Shown: positions 9,269 through 17,211 of the stretch, in pieces | How the letters are laid out: every line of letters begins with the position of its first letter | How positions within the stretch are numbered: the first letter of the stretch is position 1 | NCBI GenBank assembly: GCA_002424095.1 | Contig: DIPL01000020.1 | Coordinates: 10,189-65,807 of the forward strand | Direction: 5' to 3' | Length of the DNA: 55,619 nt | DNA from: Christensenella sp. UBA5489 | Lineage (GTDB): Bacteria; Bacillota; Clostridia; Christensenellales; UBA1242 | Position numbers and translations under genes: made by a program | The notes under the pieces: generated by a model | Told to the model about the DNA's origin: nothing | What the model saw: the letters and a program-made list of their open reading frames with translations, nothing else | Database searches by the model: none

Positions 9269-9517
9269 ATGGGAATAAACGTTTCAGAAATAGGAGAAAG
9301 AAGACTCGAACAAGTTTTAGTTAAAGATAAAAAAGAAAGCCCGAAAAGAATTTGTGATTTATTAAAAAGTGATTTGAATTTTTTGTTTGAAAATTATATG
9401 GATGTTTCAAAACTTGATATGAACTTTGATGTTATAAACGGCATTTATCAAATTGATATTAAAGTTCAGGCACGAAGGCTTAAAGGTTTTGGAAGTTTAC
9501 CTTATTGGGGTGCTTGA
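9269..9517 (+). CDS. minE: MinE-like cell division topological factor
   Basis: An 82-residue protein directly after minD. The stretch RRLEQVLVKDKKESPKRICD matches the MinE pattern RL.VLV.D.....P. near the start of the anti-MinCD region. It is followed by a helix and a short beta-rich C-terminal part (YQIDIKVQ). MinE stimulates MinD ATPase and drives pole-to-pole oscillation in bacteria that have it. Only about eight residues precede the core, so the N-terminal membrane-targeting helix is short or absent. The tail after residue 68 (GFGSLPYWGA) is unusual. AAAGGAG gives a firm start. Confidence 0.82.
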   Translation: MGINVSEIGERRLEQVLVKDKKESPKRICDLLKSDLNFLFENYMDVSKLDMNFDVINGIYQIDIKVQARRLKGFGSLPYWGA

Positions 9518-9563
9518 TTAATTAAATTTTAATAAAATTTGAAAATTTTCTATGATTTTTTAA

Positions 9564-10892
9564 CTACTTTTTTGTCGGCTTTGCACTTTTTATGGCTTTG
9601 ACTTTTTCATTTTTATCAAAGGTTTTAGTACTTTTACTGCCACTTTTGTTAGCGGTTTTGGTGCTGGCTTTACCGCTGGTTTTATTTTCTGTTTTATTTA
9701 TGACCTTGTCCTTGGTGCTACTGCCTTTTTTATCATCTGTCTTTGTTTTTTTAATAGCAATTTTCTTATCAAGTCCTTTTATATAACAGCGTCTGCGTTT
9801 ATGTTGTATGTGGTCATAGTTGTCCCAAATGTTCTGTATTTTAACATTATCTTCCAGCATTAAATTTGTTTCGCAATATTCCAATTTTTCTTCTATCATA
9901 GTTTTCATAATTTCGTTAATTACAACTGCTGGCAATCCTTTGTTCAAATATTTTTGGTTGACGCCAATAAGTCCAAAATCTGCACGCTTACCGAATTTTA
10001 TTGCTCGCAATAATCTAAAAATTCCAAATGGAAAAATTCTACCCTTAGATTTTCTTATAGCATCAGATAAAGATGGAATAACAAATCCAAATGCAATTAC
10101 CTTATCGTTTTCATCTAAAATTGTAACAATATATTTTAATTTAAGAAATGATTCAAACTGACAAATAATTTGGTTTCGTAATTCATCTGTGAAAGGAATA
10201 GTTCCATATAGTGGTCCGTAAGCTTCATCAATAATATTGAAAATTCCTTCTTTATATTTATTTATATATTTTTTCTTGCTTTTTTCTTTCGCAATTTTTA
10301 AATTATAACGTTTAAGCACTGAAAAGGACAAACGTTGAACTCTTGCATCCATTTCTTTTGGCGGAAATAAGCGATATTCAAACCAGTCAACTTCTTTTGA
10401 ATAACCACATTTTTCAATCAAGCGAGGATAATATTCAAAGTTATATTGCTCTTCAAATGTTGCGAGATAATCAAAGCCCTCAATTAAAAGCCCTTCACGG
10501 TCAAGGTCGTTAAAACCGAGAGGTCCGTGAACCACATTCATTCCTTTTTCTTTTGCCCAATTTTCAACCGCATTGAAAAGAGTCGTGGCAACTTCTTGGT
10601 CATCTATGCAGTCAAATCTTGTAAATCTAATTCTTTTTTCTTTTGTTTTTTGATTATAGGCTTTTTGCAATATACCCGCAATTCGCCCAACAGGTTTAGG
10701 ATTATCATCTTTGTAAGCCAAATAATAAACTGCATCGCAATCTTTATAGTAAACATTATTTTTATCGAAAAGTTTCATTTCATCCATTCTCAAAGGATGT
10801 ACATAGTATTCGCAAGATTTATATAATTTCGTAGGAAAATCCACAAACTGATTTTGTTGAGATTTTGTTTTTACTTCTTTAATTGTTATCAT
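9564..10892 (-). CDS. GNAT-like acyltransferase with basic disordered tail
   Basis: The first 370 residues match a conserved bacterial family usually annotated as N-acetyltransferase (GNAT superfamily). The diagnostic stretch is HGPLGFNDLDREGLLIEGFD near residue 122, followed by TFEEQYNFEYYP. The reaction is not established. Residues from about 380 to 442 are a low-complexity tail of Lys, Thr and Ser that looks like an extra, disordered, strongly basic extension. There is no ribosome binding site. A strong promoter lies so close that the mRNA would begin near the ATG. The gene is convergent with minE. Confidence 0.75.
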   Translation of the reverse strand: MITIKEVKTKSQQNQFVDFPTKLYKSCEYYVHPLRMDEMKLFDKNNVYYKDCDAVYYLAYKDDNPKPVGRIAGILQKAYNQKTKEKRIRFTRFDCIDDQEVATTLFNAVENWAKEKGMNVVHGPLGFNDLDREGLLIEGFDYLATFEEQYNFEYYPRLIEKCGYSKEVDWFEYRLFPPKEMDARVQRLSFSVLKRYNLKIAKEKSKKKYINKYKEGIFNIIDEAYGPLYGTIPFTDELRNQIICQFESFLKLKYIVTILDENDKVIAFGFVIPSLSDAIRKSKGRIFPFGIFRLLRAIKFGKRADFGLIGVNQKYLNKGLPAVVINEIMKTMIEEKLEYCETNLMLEDNVKIQNIWDNYDHIQHKRRRCYIKGLDKKIAIKKTKTDDKKGSSTKDKVINKTENKTSGKASTKTANKSGSKSTKTFDKNEKVKAIKSAKPTKK

Positions 10893-10900
10893 AATAATTA

Positions 10901-10929
10901 ATTATACATTTAAAAAAACTAAAAATCAA
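10901..10929 (-). promoter_or_regulatory. promoter giving a probably leaderless GNAT mRNA
   Basis: On the minus strand TTGATT (10924-10929), 17 bases and a perfect TATAAT (10901-10906). The start codon begins eight bases after the -10, about where transcription should begin, and no Shine-Dalgarno site is present. Confidence 0.6.
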
Positions 10930-11106
10930 CAAATTAATACATTTTGTTACATTTAATAAATAATTATTTAATAAACTGATATTTTTAAAAAATCAATTAA
11001 AAAAATCTCTATTAATGCTTTATGAAATTTATTTTAAGCATTGCGAATTTAGATAGTATTTTTTTTAATCTTGCTTGATTTTGCCATAATTCAACAAAAT
11101 CATTAA

Positions 11107-11112
11107 TATAAT
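11107..11112 (+). promoter_or_regulatory. -10 element seven bases before the spoVB-like GTG
   Basis: A perfect TATAAT lies seven bases before the GTG start and there is no Shine-Dalgarno site, so a leaderless mRNA is likely. No good -35 is seen at 17 bases; TTGCCA lies 20 bases upstream. Confidence 0.45.
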
Positions 11113-11119
11113 TAATTTT

Positions 11120-12658
11120 GTGAAGTCAATTTTTAAGGCAGTGGCTTTAATCACTTTTTTTACAGTAATAACAAGATTACTGGGATTTTTTTTCCGTGTC
11201 TTTTTATCAAGAGAAATCGGCGCCGAAGCACTTGGAATTTATCAAGTTTCGCTTTCCGTTTTTACGGTGCTTATAACGCTCGTTGCCAGTGGACTTCCGC
11301 TTGTAATCTCTAAAATTTCAGCAAGGTTACAATCAAGTGGAGATGCAAAAAAAGAAAGTTCAATGGTTACGACAGCGCTAATAATTTCACTTATTACCTC
11401 CATAATTGCTTGTCTTATAGTTCTTATTTTTAATAAAGTTTTGGGGGCAATTTTTACAGATGAAAGATGCATTATTCTTTTAATTCTACTTTTGCCGGGT
11501 GTTATTTGTTCCGCCGTATATTCAACATTCAGAGGGGCATTATGGGGACATTCAAACTATTTCGGACTTTGTATATCCGAACTTTTCGAACAAGTTGTAA
11601 GAATCGTAATATGCGTCATAATGCTCGGAGGTGCAATAACTTTAATGGACGGAGCAATGACTGCCGCCACATCTTTGACAATTGCTTGTTTCTGTTCTTG
11701 CATTTTCGTCGTAATTTTATATTTTGCCTATGGCGGTCGCCTTGCACGTCCTAAGGGATTTGCAAAAGAATTAATTAAAACATCAACGCCGATTACAAGT
11801 GTAAGACTTGCATCAAGTTTAATTCAGCCACTTATTGCAATAATAATTCCTTTGCGACTCGTTGCCGCTGGAATGTCCGGACCAGAAGCAATGGCTCTTT
11901 ATGGAATTGCAATAGGTATGACACTTCCATTTCTTTTTATTCCCTCAGCATTAATAGGTTCTCTTGGTATTGCACTTGTGCCAGACCTTTCCGCTGCTGT
12001 AACTCAACAGGATACAAATCACGTTAAAAACAGAGCAACTTCTTCAATTATTATTACTCTTTTTATTTCCTGTTTCTTTGTTCCTTTATATATGGGGGCA
12101 GGCGAAAATATTGGTTTATTCTTTTATGATAACATAGCAAGCGGGCGATTGCTTGTTTATTCTGCGTGGCTTATGATTCCTATTGGGCTTACAAACATAA
12201 CCTCATCAATATTAAATGCACTTGGTTGTGAAATGAAATCAATGAAAAATTATATTTTCGGTTCAATTTTAATGTTGATTGCAATGTGGGTTTTACCACA
12301 GTTTATTGGTGTAAGTGCCGCTATTGTCGCAATGGGGCTTTGTTTAACTTTATCAAGTTTTTTGAATTTAAGAATGATTAATAAAGTTTCGGGTAGTAAA
12401 ATTATCATAAGAAATCAACTTATTAAAATTCTTCTTATTTCAATTCCTGTTGCAAGTTTAGTAAGTTTTTTAACAAATCTTTTAAATCACTTTGTACCGC
12501 TTTTCTTCAATCTTGCAACTTCGTGCAGTCTTGGAGCATTTTTCTTCCTTGCATTATGTCATATGTTCAATATAATGGACATTAAAATTTGGATTCTTAA
12601 TATCTTGAAAAAGAAAAAACCGTCAAGAAGATTATCAAAGCAAAAGCTTAGGGTATAG
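11120..12658 (+). CDS. SpoVB/MurJ-type lipid flippase (MOP superfamily)
   Basis: A 512-residue membrane protein with about fourteen hydrophobic segments. It opens with the family pattern TRLLGFFFRVFLSREIG near residue 18, followed by GIYQVSLSVF. This is the MOP-superfamily group that includes SpoVB and lipid II or oligosaccharide-lipid flippases. The group moves lipid-linked cell-wall or polysaccharide precursors across the membrane, in SpoVB's case for spore cortex. I take the GTG at 11120 as start because it matches the N-terminus of homologues, although it has no ribosome binding site. A short basic tail follows the last helix. Whether it serves sporulation or general wall synthesis is open. 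Confidence 0.85.
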   Translation: MKSIFKAVALITFFTVITRLLGFFFRVFLSREIGAEALGIYQVSLSVFTVLITLVASGLPLVISKISARLQSSGDAKKESSMVTTALIISLITSIIACLIVLIFNKVLGAIFTDERCIILLILLLPGVICSAVYSTFRGALWGHSNYFGLCISELFEQVVRIVICVIMLGGAITLMDGAMTAATSLTIACFCSCIFVVILYFAYGGRLARPKGFAKELIKTSTPITSVRLASSLIQPLIAIIIPLRLVAAGMSGPEAMALYGIAIGMTLPFLFIPSALIGSLGIALVPDLSAAVTQQDTNHVKNRATSSIIITLFISCFFVPLYMGAGENIGLFFYDNIASGRLLVYSAWLMIPIGLTNITSSILNALGCEMKSMKNYIFGSILMLIAMWVLPQFIGVSAAIVAMGLCLTLSSFLNLRMINKVSGSKIIIRNQLIKILLISIPVASLVSFLTNLLNHFVPLFFNLATSCSLGAFFFLALCHMFNIMDIKIWILNILKKKKPSRRLSKQKLRV

Positions 12659-12763
12659 AATGACAAAATGCGGAGAAAGAGTTTATCAAACAAATTCAAC
12701 AATTAATTTTGCGGGATTGAGAAATTGCAAAAGAAAACGACTCGTCGACTTTTCCTTCAATAT

Positions 12764-12795
12764 AAAAAAACCGATATAAGTATCGGGTTTTTATT
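12764..12795. terminator. bidirectional terminator between spoVB-like gene and fakA
   Basis: CCGATA, loop TAAG and TATCGG form the core stem, flanked by an A-run on the left and a T-run on the right. It can end transcription of the spoVB-like gene and, on the other strand, of asp23-fakA. Confidence 0.7.
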
Positions 12796-12895
12796 AACAT
12801 TTTATTAAATTTTCGGAAATATTCTAAATTTAAAATATAATCGTGTTAGTTGCAGAAAATTAAAAGCAGCATTGCATAAAATAATTTTAAAAGTT

Positions 12896-14530
12896 TTATT
12901 CCATTGAAATAATATAATAATAAACTGGTTGACCGCCATCTATCATTGTGATTTCGCAACTTGGATATTTCGCTGACAATTTTTCTTGTAAGGCAAGAGC
13001 CTCTTCCTCTCGCACATCTTCTCCATAGAAAAGTGTTATATTACAAATATCATCAGTAATGAGTTTTTCAATGAGTTTTTCAGTTGTTGGAGAAACAAGT
13101 TTTCCTTTTGAAATTATTGCCTTGTCATCCAAACCTATGATTTCACCGACCGACAAATCAAAACCATCTATATGTGTACTGCGAATTGCATATGTTACAG
13201 ATGCAGTTTTTATGTTTTTATATGACTGTTTCATCGCACTTATATTGTCTTTAATCGTTTCCTCAGGATTGAATGAAAGAACAGCTGAAATTCCTTCGGA
13301 AATATTCTTTGTTGGAATTACGTGCAAAGTTTTCGTTACAAGTGCTTTTGCCTGTTCAGCTGCCAAAATAATATTTTTATTATTCGGGAAAATTATTACA
13401 TTTTTTGCAGGAACATTTTCAATTGCTTTTGCAATATCATCCGCACTCGGATTCATTGTTTGTCCACCTTCAATGATTTCATCGACCGACAAGTCTTTAA
13501 AAATGCTAGAAATTCCCTTTCCCGGTGCCACAGCAACCATACCAATTTCTTTTAAATCTTGTGTTTTTTGAACCTTTCTTTTAAGTTCTCGATTTTGTTC
13601 ACGCATATTATCAATTTTTAAACTGTTGATTTCGCCAAGTTCAAGCGCATAACCGAGAGCCAAATTCGGTGTATTCGTGTGAACGTGAACTTTAACAAGC
13701 GACAAATCGCCAACGCAAATGACACTATCGCCAAGTTTCATAAGCTTTTCACGCAATTTTTCAATGTCGGCATCGGTTGTTTTCTTATTCATATGAATTA
13801 TGACATATTCAGTGCAATATCCGAATTCAATTTCGCCAAGATTATGAATATCTGGCAATACATCGTCGACGGTTTCGGCTGCGGCGACTTTTTCTTCAAA
13901 ATTAAATTCCATATCTTCGTCAATTAAACCTTGATAAAAACCTGTGAAAATAACAAGAAGTCCTTTTCCGCCCGCATCGACAACACCCGCTTTTTTAAGA
14001 ACAGGCAACATATCTGGTGTTTGTTTTAAAATTTCATCACCTTTTTCCAACAGAAGTGGAAAAAAAGTTTCAAAATCCGAAGTCTTTTTTGCAATTTCTT
14101 CCGCCATATCTGACATAACTCGAATCACTGTAAGCATTGTGCCTTCTTTTGGCTTTGTTACTGCTTTATATGCGACTTTCGAACCTTCTTTCAATGCTTT
14201 TGCAAATTGTTTTGTTGTGATTTCTTTATATTCTCTTATAACCGAACAAAATCCCTTGAAAATTTGAGATGTAATAACACCTGAATTCCCTCTTGCTCCA
14301 CGCAAAGCACCTTTCGAAAAAGCATCAGCAAGACAAGAAAATTCGTTGTCTAAACATTTGGCAACTTCTGCCGTTGCCGCCTTTAAAGTCAAAAACATAT
14401 TTGTTCCCGTATCGCCATCAGGCACAGGAAAAACATTGAGTGTATCAACAAGTTTTTTATTTTGTTCTAGCAGACTGGTTCCGCACGCTATCATTCTTCG
14501 GAAACTTGCCCCGCTTATAAGTTTTTGCAT
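12896..14530 (-). CDS. fakA: fatty acid kinase catalytic subunit FakA (DAK2 domain)
   Basis: FakA phosphorylates fatty acids held by a DegV-family FakB protein, feeding exogenous fatty acids to PlsX/PlsY. The 544-residue length fits. The N-terminal DAK2/DhaL domain has NVFPVPDGDTGTNM (near residue 31) with metal-binding aspartates, and RGARGNSGVITSQIF. A middle domain and a C-terminal FakB-like domain follow. AGGAG precedes the ATG. It follows asp23 by 23 bases, a conserved pair in Bacillota. No FakB gene lies in the window; plsY is present elsewhere in it. Confidence 0.92.
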   Translation of the reverse strand: MQKLISGASFRRMIACGTSLLEQNKKLVDTLNVFPVPDGDTGTNMFLTLKAATAEVAKCLDNEFSCLADAFSKGALRGARGNSGVITSQIFKGFCSVIREYKEITTKQFAKALKEGSKVAYKAVTKPKEGTMLTVIRVMSDMAEEIAKKTSDFETFFPLLLEKGDEILKQTPDMLPVLKKAGVVDAGGKGLLVIFTGFYQGLIDEDMEFNFEEKVAAAETVDDVLPDIHNLGEIEFGYCTEYVIIHMNKKTTDADIEKLREKLMKLGDSVICVGDLSLVKVHVHTNTPNLALGYALELGEINSLKIDNMREQNRELKRKVQKTQDLKEIGMVAVAPGKGISSIFKDLSVDEIIEGGQTMNPSADDIAKAIENVPAKNVIIFPNNKNIILAAEQAKALVTKTLHVIPTKNISEGISAVLSFNPEETIKDNISAMKQSYKNIKTASVTYAIRSTHIDGFDLSVGEIIGLDDKAIISKGKLVSPTTEKLIEKLITDDICNITLFYGEDVREEEALALQEKLSAKYPSCEITMIDGGQPVYYYIISME

Positions 14531-14553
14531 ATTTTACTCCTAAACCAAAGCGC

Positions 14554-14904
14554 CTAGACCTGAACGCCAACCACATGGACATTCACATTTTCAACAATCA
14601 TTCCTGTAAAATTTTCTACCTTGTATTTAACTGATTTTTTAAGGCTTTCGGCAACTGCGGAAAGAGAAACTCCATACTTTAAAATACAATAAATATCGAT
14701 AATTATTCGATTATCGACATTGGAAATGTGAACACCTTTCGAATAAGGCTGTTGTTTGATAAAGTCAATTAGGTTATCTTTAATATTTTTAGAAACCAAG
14801 TCAACAACGCCATAACATTCCAAAGCAGCGAAACCCGCAACGACAGCAATTGCGCCGTTGCTTATAGTAATTTTGCCATAATAGTTATTTGTATCTACCG
14901 TCAA
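14554..14904 (-). CDS. Asp23/Gls24 family envelope protein
   Basis: A 116-residue Asp23/Gls24-domain protein (DUF322). It has the beta-hairpin start KITISNGAIAVVAGFAALE, the GVHISNVDNRIIIDIYCILKYG core and a final VENVNVHVVGV strand. The family forms membrane-associated protein assemblies linked to cell-envelope homeostasis. I use a TTG start at 14904 because AAAGGA lies eight bases upstream and the reading then begins T-V-D-T-N. It is first in an operon with fakA and divergent from rpmB, a classical arrangement. Confidence 0.9.
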   Translation of the reverse strand: MTVDTNNYYGKITISNGAIAVVAGFAALECYGVVDLVSKNIKDNLIDFIKQQPYSKGVHISNVDNRIIIDIYCILKYGVSLSAVAESLKKSVKYKVENFTGMIVENVNVHVVGVQV

Positions 14905-15005
14905 TTTTGGGTTCCTTTATTTATTTTGGCGTTTGTTTATTGATTTTGTTTTTAATAATTTTTTATAATTAAAATATTAATTTACAAAATGAAATTAACA
15001 ATTAT

Positions 15006-15034
15006 ATAATACACTAAATAATTATATTTATCAA
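15006..15034 (-). promoter_or_regulatory. promoter of asp23-fakA
   Basis: On the minus strand TTGATA (15029-15034), 17 bases and TATTAT (15006-15011), with TG immediately before the -10. The leader would be about 95 bases and AT-rich. Confidence 0.6.
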
Positions 15035-15100
15035 GAAAAAATCAGTAATATTTTATATTAAAAATTTTTGTTTTAGGTTTTAAAAAGTTATTAAAGACAC

Positions 15101-15129
15101 TTGCAAAAGTCAATTAAATATGTTAAACT
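15101..15129 (+). promoter_or_regulatory. promoter of rpmB
   Basis: TTGCAA (15101-15106), a 17-base spacer and TAAACT (15124-15129), with TG one base upstream of the -10 (extended -10). Confidence 0.5.
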
Positions 15130-15135
15130 AACATA
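15119..15135. promoter_or_regulatory. palindrome over the rpmB -10
   Basis: TATGTTA-AAC-TAACATA is a perfect 7-bp inverted repeat that covers the -10 of the rpmB promoter. This is the position of a repressor operator. No known regulator is assigned. Confidence 0.4.
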
Positions 15136-15193
15136 CAATTTTAAAAATATATTATTTTCTATATAATTATAAGGAAAATTTAAGGAGAAAGAA

Positions 15194-15373
15194 ATGAGCA
15201 GAGTTTGCGATATTTGCCGAAAACAAAAAATGAGCGGAAGTAAAGTTAGCCATTCGAATAGAAAACATAATCGTTCATTTGATATTAATTTGCAAAACGT
15301 TACAGTTGAAGATAACGGTCAAAAAAGAAAAATCAAAGCATGCACGAAATGTATTAAATCAATTAAGGCATAA
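15194..15373 (+). CDS. rpmB: 50S ribosomal protein L28
   Basis: A 59-residue basic protein that begins S-R-V-C-D-I-C and contains VSHSNRKHNRSF (near residue 18), the L28 signature. It ends with ACTKCIKSIKA. Two CxxC pairs (Cys5/Cys8 and Cys50/Cys53) make this the zinc-binding form of L28. L28 is part of the large ribosomal subunit. AAGGAG lies six bases upstream of the ATG. It stands alone, divergent from asp23-fakA, and is followed by a strong terminator. The length matches the family. Confidence 0.95.
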   Translation: MSRVCDICRKQKMSGSKVSHSNRKHNRSFDINLQNVTVEDNGQKRKIKACTKCIKSIKA

Positions 15374-15400
15374 TTTTAATTTATTTATAAAATTTCAATG

Positions 15401-15430
15401 TCTTTGCTTAAATGCAAAGATATTTTTTTA
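15401..15430 (+). terminator. rho-independent terminator of rpmB
   Basis: TCTTTGC and GCAAAGA form a 7-bp stem with a 6-base loop, followed by TATTTTTTTATTTTT. It starts 28 bases after the rpmB stop. Confidence 0.8.
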
Positions 15431-15446
15431 TTTTTAATAGAAAAAG

Positions 15447-15478
15447 AAAATAAATTATAATTATTTATAATTTATTTT
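15447..15478. terminator. AT-only hairpin, possible fmt terminator
   Basis: A 14-bp perfect inverted repeat made only of A and T with a 4-base loop (TTAT). It lies some 175 bases beyond the end of fmt on the minus strand. It could end that operon, but an AT-only stem is weak evidence. Confidence 0.3.
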
Positions 15479-15652
15479 TATTGAATTTTTATGTAAATAT
15501 TTAAAGAATATTAATTAATAACTTTTTTCCTTAAAAAAATTTTTATTAACTTAGATAATATTTTAGGCGCTTTAAAACAAATTATTTTCATAAGTTCTCC
15601 TATATAAGTCTATTCCAAAATTAAAATTTTTGTTAATTTTTAAATTTAATTT

Positions 15653-16633
15653 TTATTCAATCATGCTACTTATTTTTATATTTCTACCGTTTAAAAAATT
15701 CTTTGCCGACATTCTCGCACTGTTTGGAAACTGTAATTCCAAAATTTCGATATACCCATCAGCGGTTTTTATTATAAGTCCTTGACTGTTTGACGCAACA
15801 ACAATTTCTCCCGCTTTTTTCTCTGTATTCATTAAATTAATTTCTTTCTCTGTTGTTAGTTGCTGAGATATATTTTTGCTCTCATTCCCATTGATTTCCT
15901 GTGCTTTGAAAACTTTATATTTTGTTCCATCTAATTCAAAAAAAGCCGCAGGTGACGGACTGTATGCCCTTATTTTGTTTATTAAATCAGCAGTATTATT
16001 GTTAAAATCAAGTTTTGAACTTTGCTTTGTTATAATAGATGTAAAGGTTGCTTCGCTATGACTTTGAGGTGTGAAAACTGACTTGTTTTGCTCAATTAAA
16101 TCAAGGCATTCGACAAGCACTTTACCACCGAGTTTGGCAAGTTTTTCAAACAAAGTTTGAGAATTGTCATCAGGAGAAATTGCAATTTTATTTTGCAGTA
16201 ACACATCACCAGCATCGACGTCGTTCGCCATTTTTATGATAGAAATACCAGTTTCGGTTTCACCGTTAAGAATAGCAGATTGAACCGGCGATGGACCACG
16301 ATATTTCGGCAATAACGAAGGATGCAGATTTATTGGTAATGCAATATCTAAAATTTCTTTTTTTAAAATTTGTCCAAAAGCAACTAAAACTAAAACATCA
16401 GGCTTTAATTTTTTTAAAATATTGACGCCGTCCTCGTTGATATTTTCAAATTGAAAAACTGGCAACTTTTTTTCCAGTGCCAACATTTTCACAGGCGACA
16501 TTTGTATTTTTTTTCCACGTCCAGCGGGTTTGTCGGGTTTGGTTACAACCGCCACCACTTTATGATGAGAGCGTAAAATTTCATCCAAACAAACTTTTGC
16601 AATTTCGGGAGTTCCTAAAAAAACAATTTTCAT
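15653..16633 (-). CDS. fmt: methionyl-tRNA formyltransferase
   Basis: Fmt formylates the initiator methionyl-tRNA. The N-terminal domain has KIVFLGTPEIA at the start, the formyl-folate binding region and the catalytic stretch INLHPSLLPKYRGPSPVQSAIL. The C-terminal OB-like tRNA-binding domain is present. I choose the ATG at 16633 (326 aa), five bases after AAAGG; a GTG two codons upstream is the alternative. An Asn/Gln/Glu/Lys-rich insertion interrupts the C-terminal domain at about 15818-15890, unlike typical homologues. It follows def, as is usual, at the end of the rpoZ operon. Confidence 0.95.
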   Translation of the reverse strand: MKIVFLGTPEIAKVCLDEILRSHHKVVAVVTKPDKPAGRGKKIQMSPVKMLALEKKLPVFQFENINEDGVNILKKLKPDVLVLVAFGQILKKEILDIALPINLHPSLLPKYRGPSPVQSAILNGETETGISIIKMANDVDAGDVLLQNKIAISPDDNSQTLFEKLAKLGGKVLVECLDLIEQNKSVFTPQSHSEATFTSIITKQSSKLDFNNNTADLINKIRAYSPSPAAFFELDGTKYKVFKAQEINGNESKNISQQLTTEKEINLMNTEKKAGEIVVASNSQGLIIKTADGYIEILELQFPNSARMSAKNFLNGRNIKISSMIE

Positions 16634-16677
16634 TTTCACCTTTATTTTATTTGGTTTTAAAGAATAAAAATACTCAA

Positions 16678-17154
16678 TTATTTTTTATTTTCTTTTAATT
16701 CTTTTTCCATTATGTCAATATATAAAATTCCGTCCAAGTGGTCAAGTTCATGGCAAAGACAACGTGCTAAAAATTTTTCGCCTTTAATTATAAATTTATT
16801 CCCATAGCGGTCGAATGCTTGAACCGTAACTTCCAGCGGGCGTTTTACCAAACCACGCTTTCCTGGAACGCTCAAACAGGCTTCTTCGCACGTTTCTTCT
16901 TCCTTACTTTTTGAAATTATTGTAGGGTTAACAAGTTCCAAAAACATATTATTCAAATTGATGATAACAACTCTTTTTAAAATTCCAACTTGTGGAGCAG
17001 CAAGACCAACGCCATTATCTGTTCGTTCAAGTGTTTGTGCCATATCATCTAGCAAAATTCCTAGCGATTCATCATCTTGCACAAACTCTTTAACAATTTT
17101 AGATTTTTTTCTTAATACTTCGTTTTCCACTGTCGTGATTTCTCTATATGCCAT
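16678..17154 (-). CDS. def: peptide deformylase
   Basis: Def removes the formyl group from nascent proteins, reversing the work of Fmt encoded next to it. All three metal-site motifs are visible: GVGLAAPQVG (residues 48-57), EACLS with ligand Cys93 (usually EGCLS), and HELDH with His135, Glu136 and His139. Its 158 residues are normal. Weak purine-rich bases precede the ATG. It lies between priA and fmt, the standard order in Bacillota. Confidence 0.96.
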   Translation of the reverse strand: MAYREITTVENEVLRKKSKIVKEFVQDDESLGILLDDMAQTLERTDNGVGLAAPQVGILKRVVIINLNNMFLELVNPTIISKSKEEETCEEACLSVPGKRGLVKRPLEVTVQAFDRYGNKFIIKGEKFLARCLCHELDHLDGILYIDIMEKELKENKK

Positions 17155-17211
17155 TTTACTTTTCTCTTTTAATTTCTATTTAAGTATTATCTAAAAAACA
17201 ATAAAACTCTT

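Noticed and set aside
12660..12779. 39-codon open frame right after the spoVB-like gene
   Set aside because: It begins with ATG one base after the stop but has no ribosome binding site, resembles nothing known and runs into the terminator hairpin.
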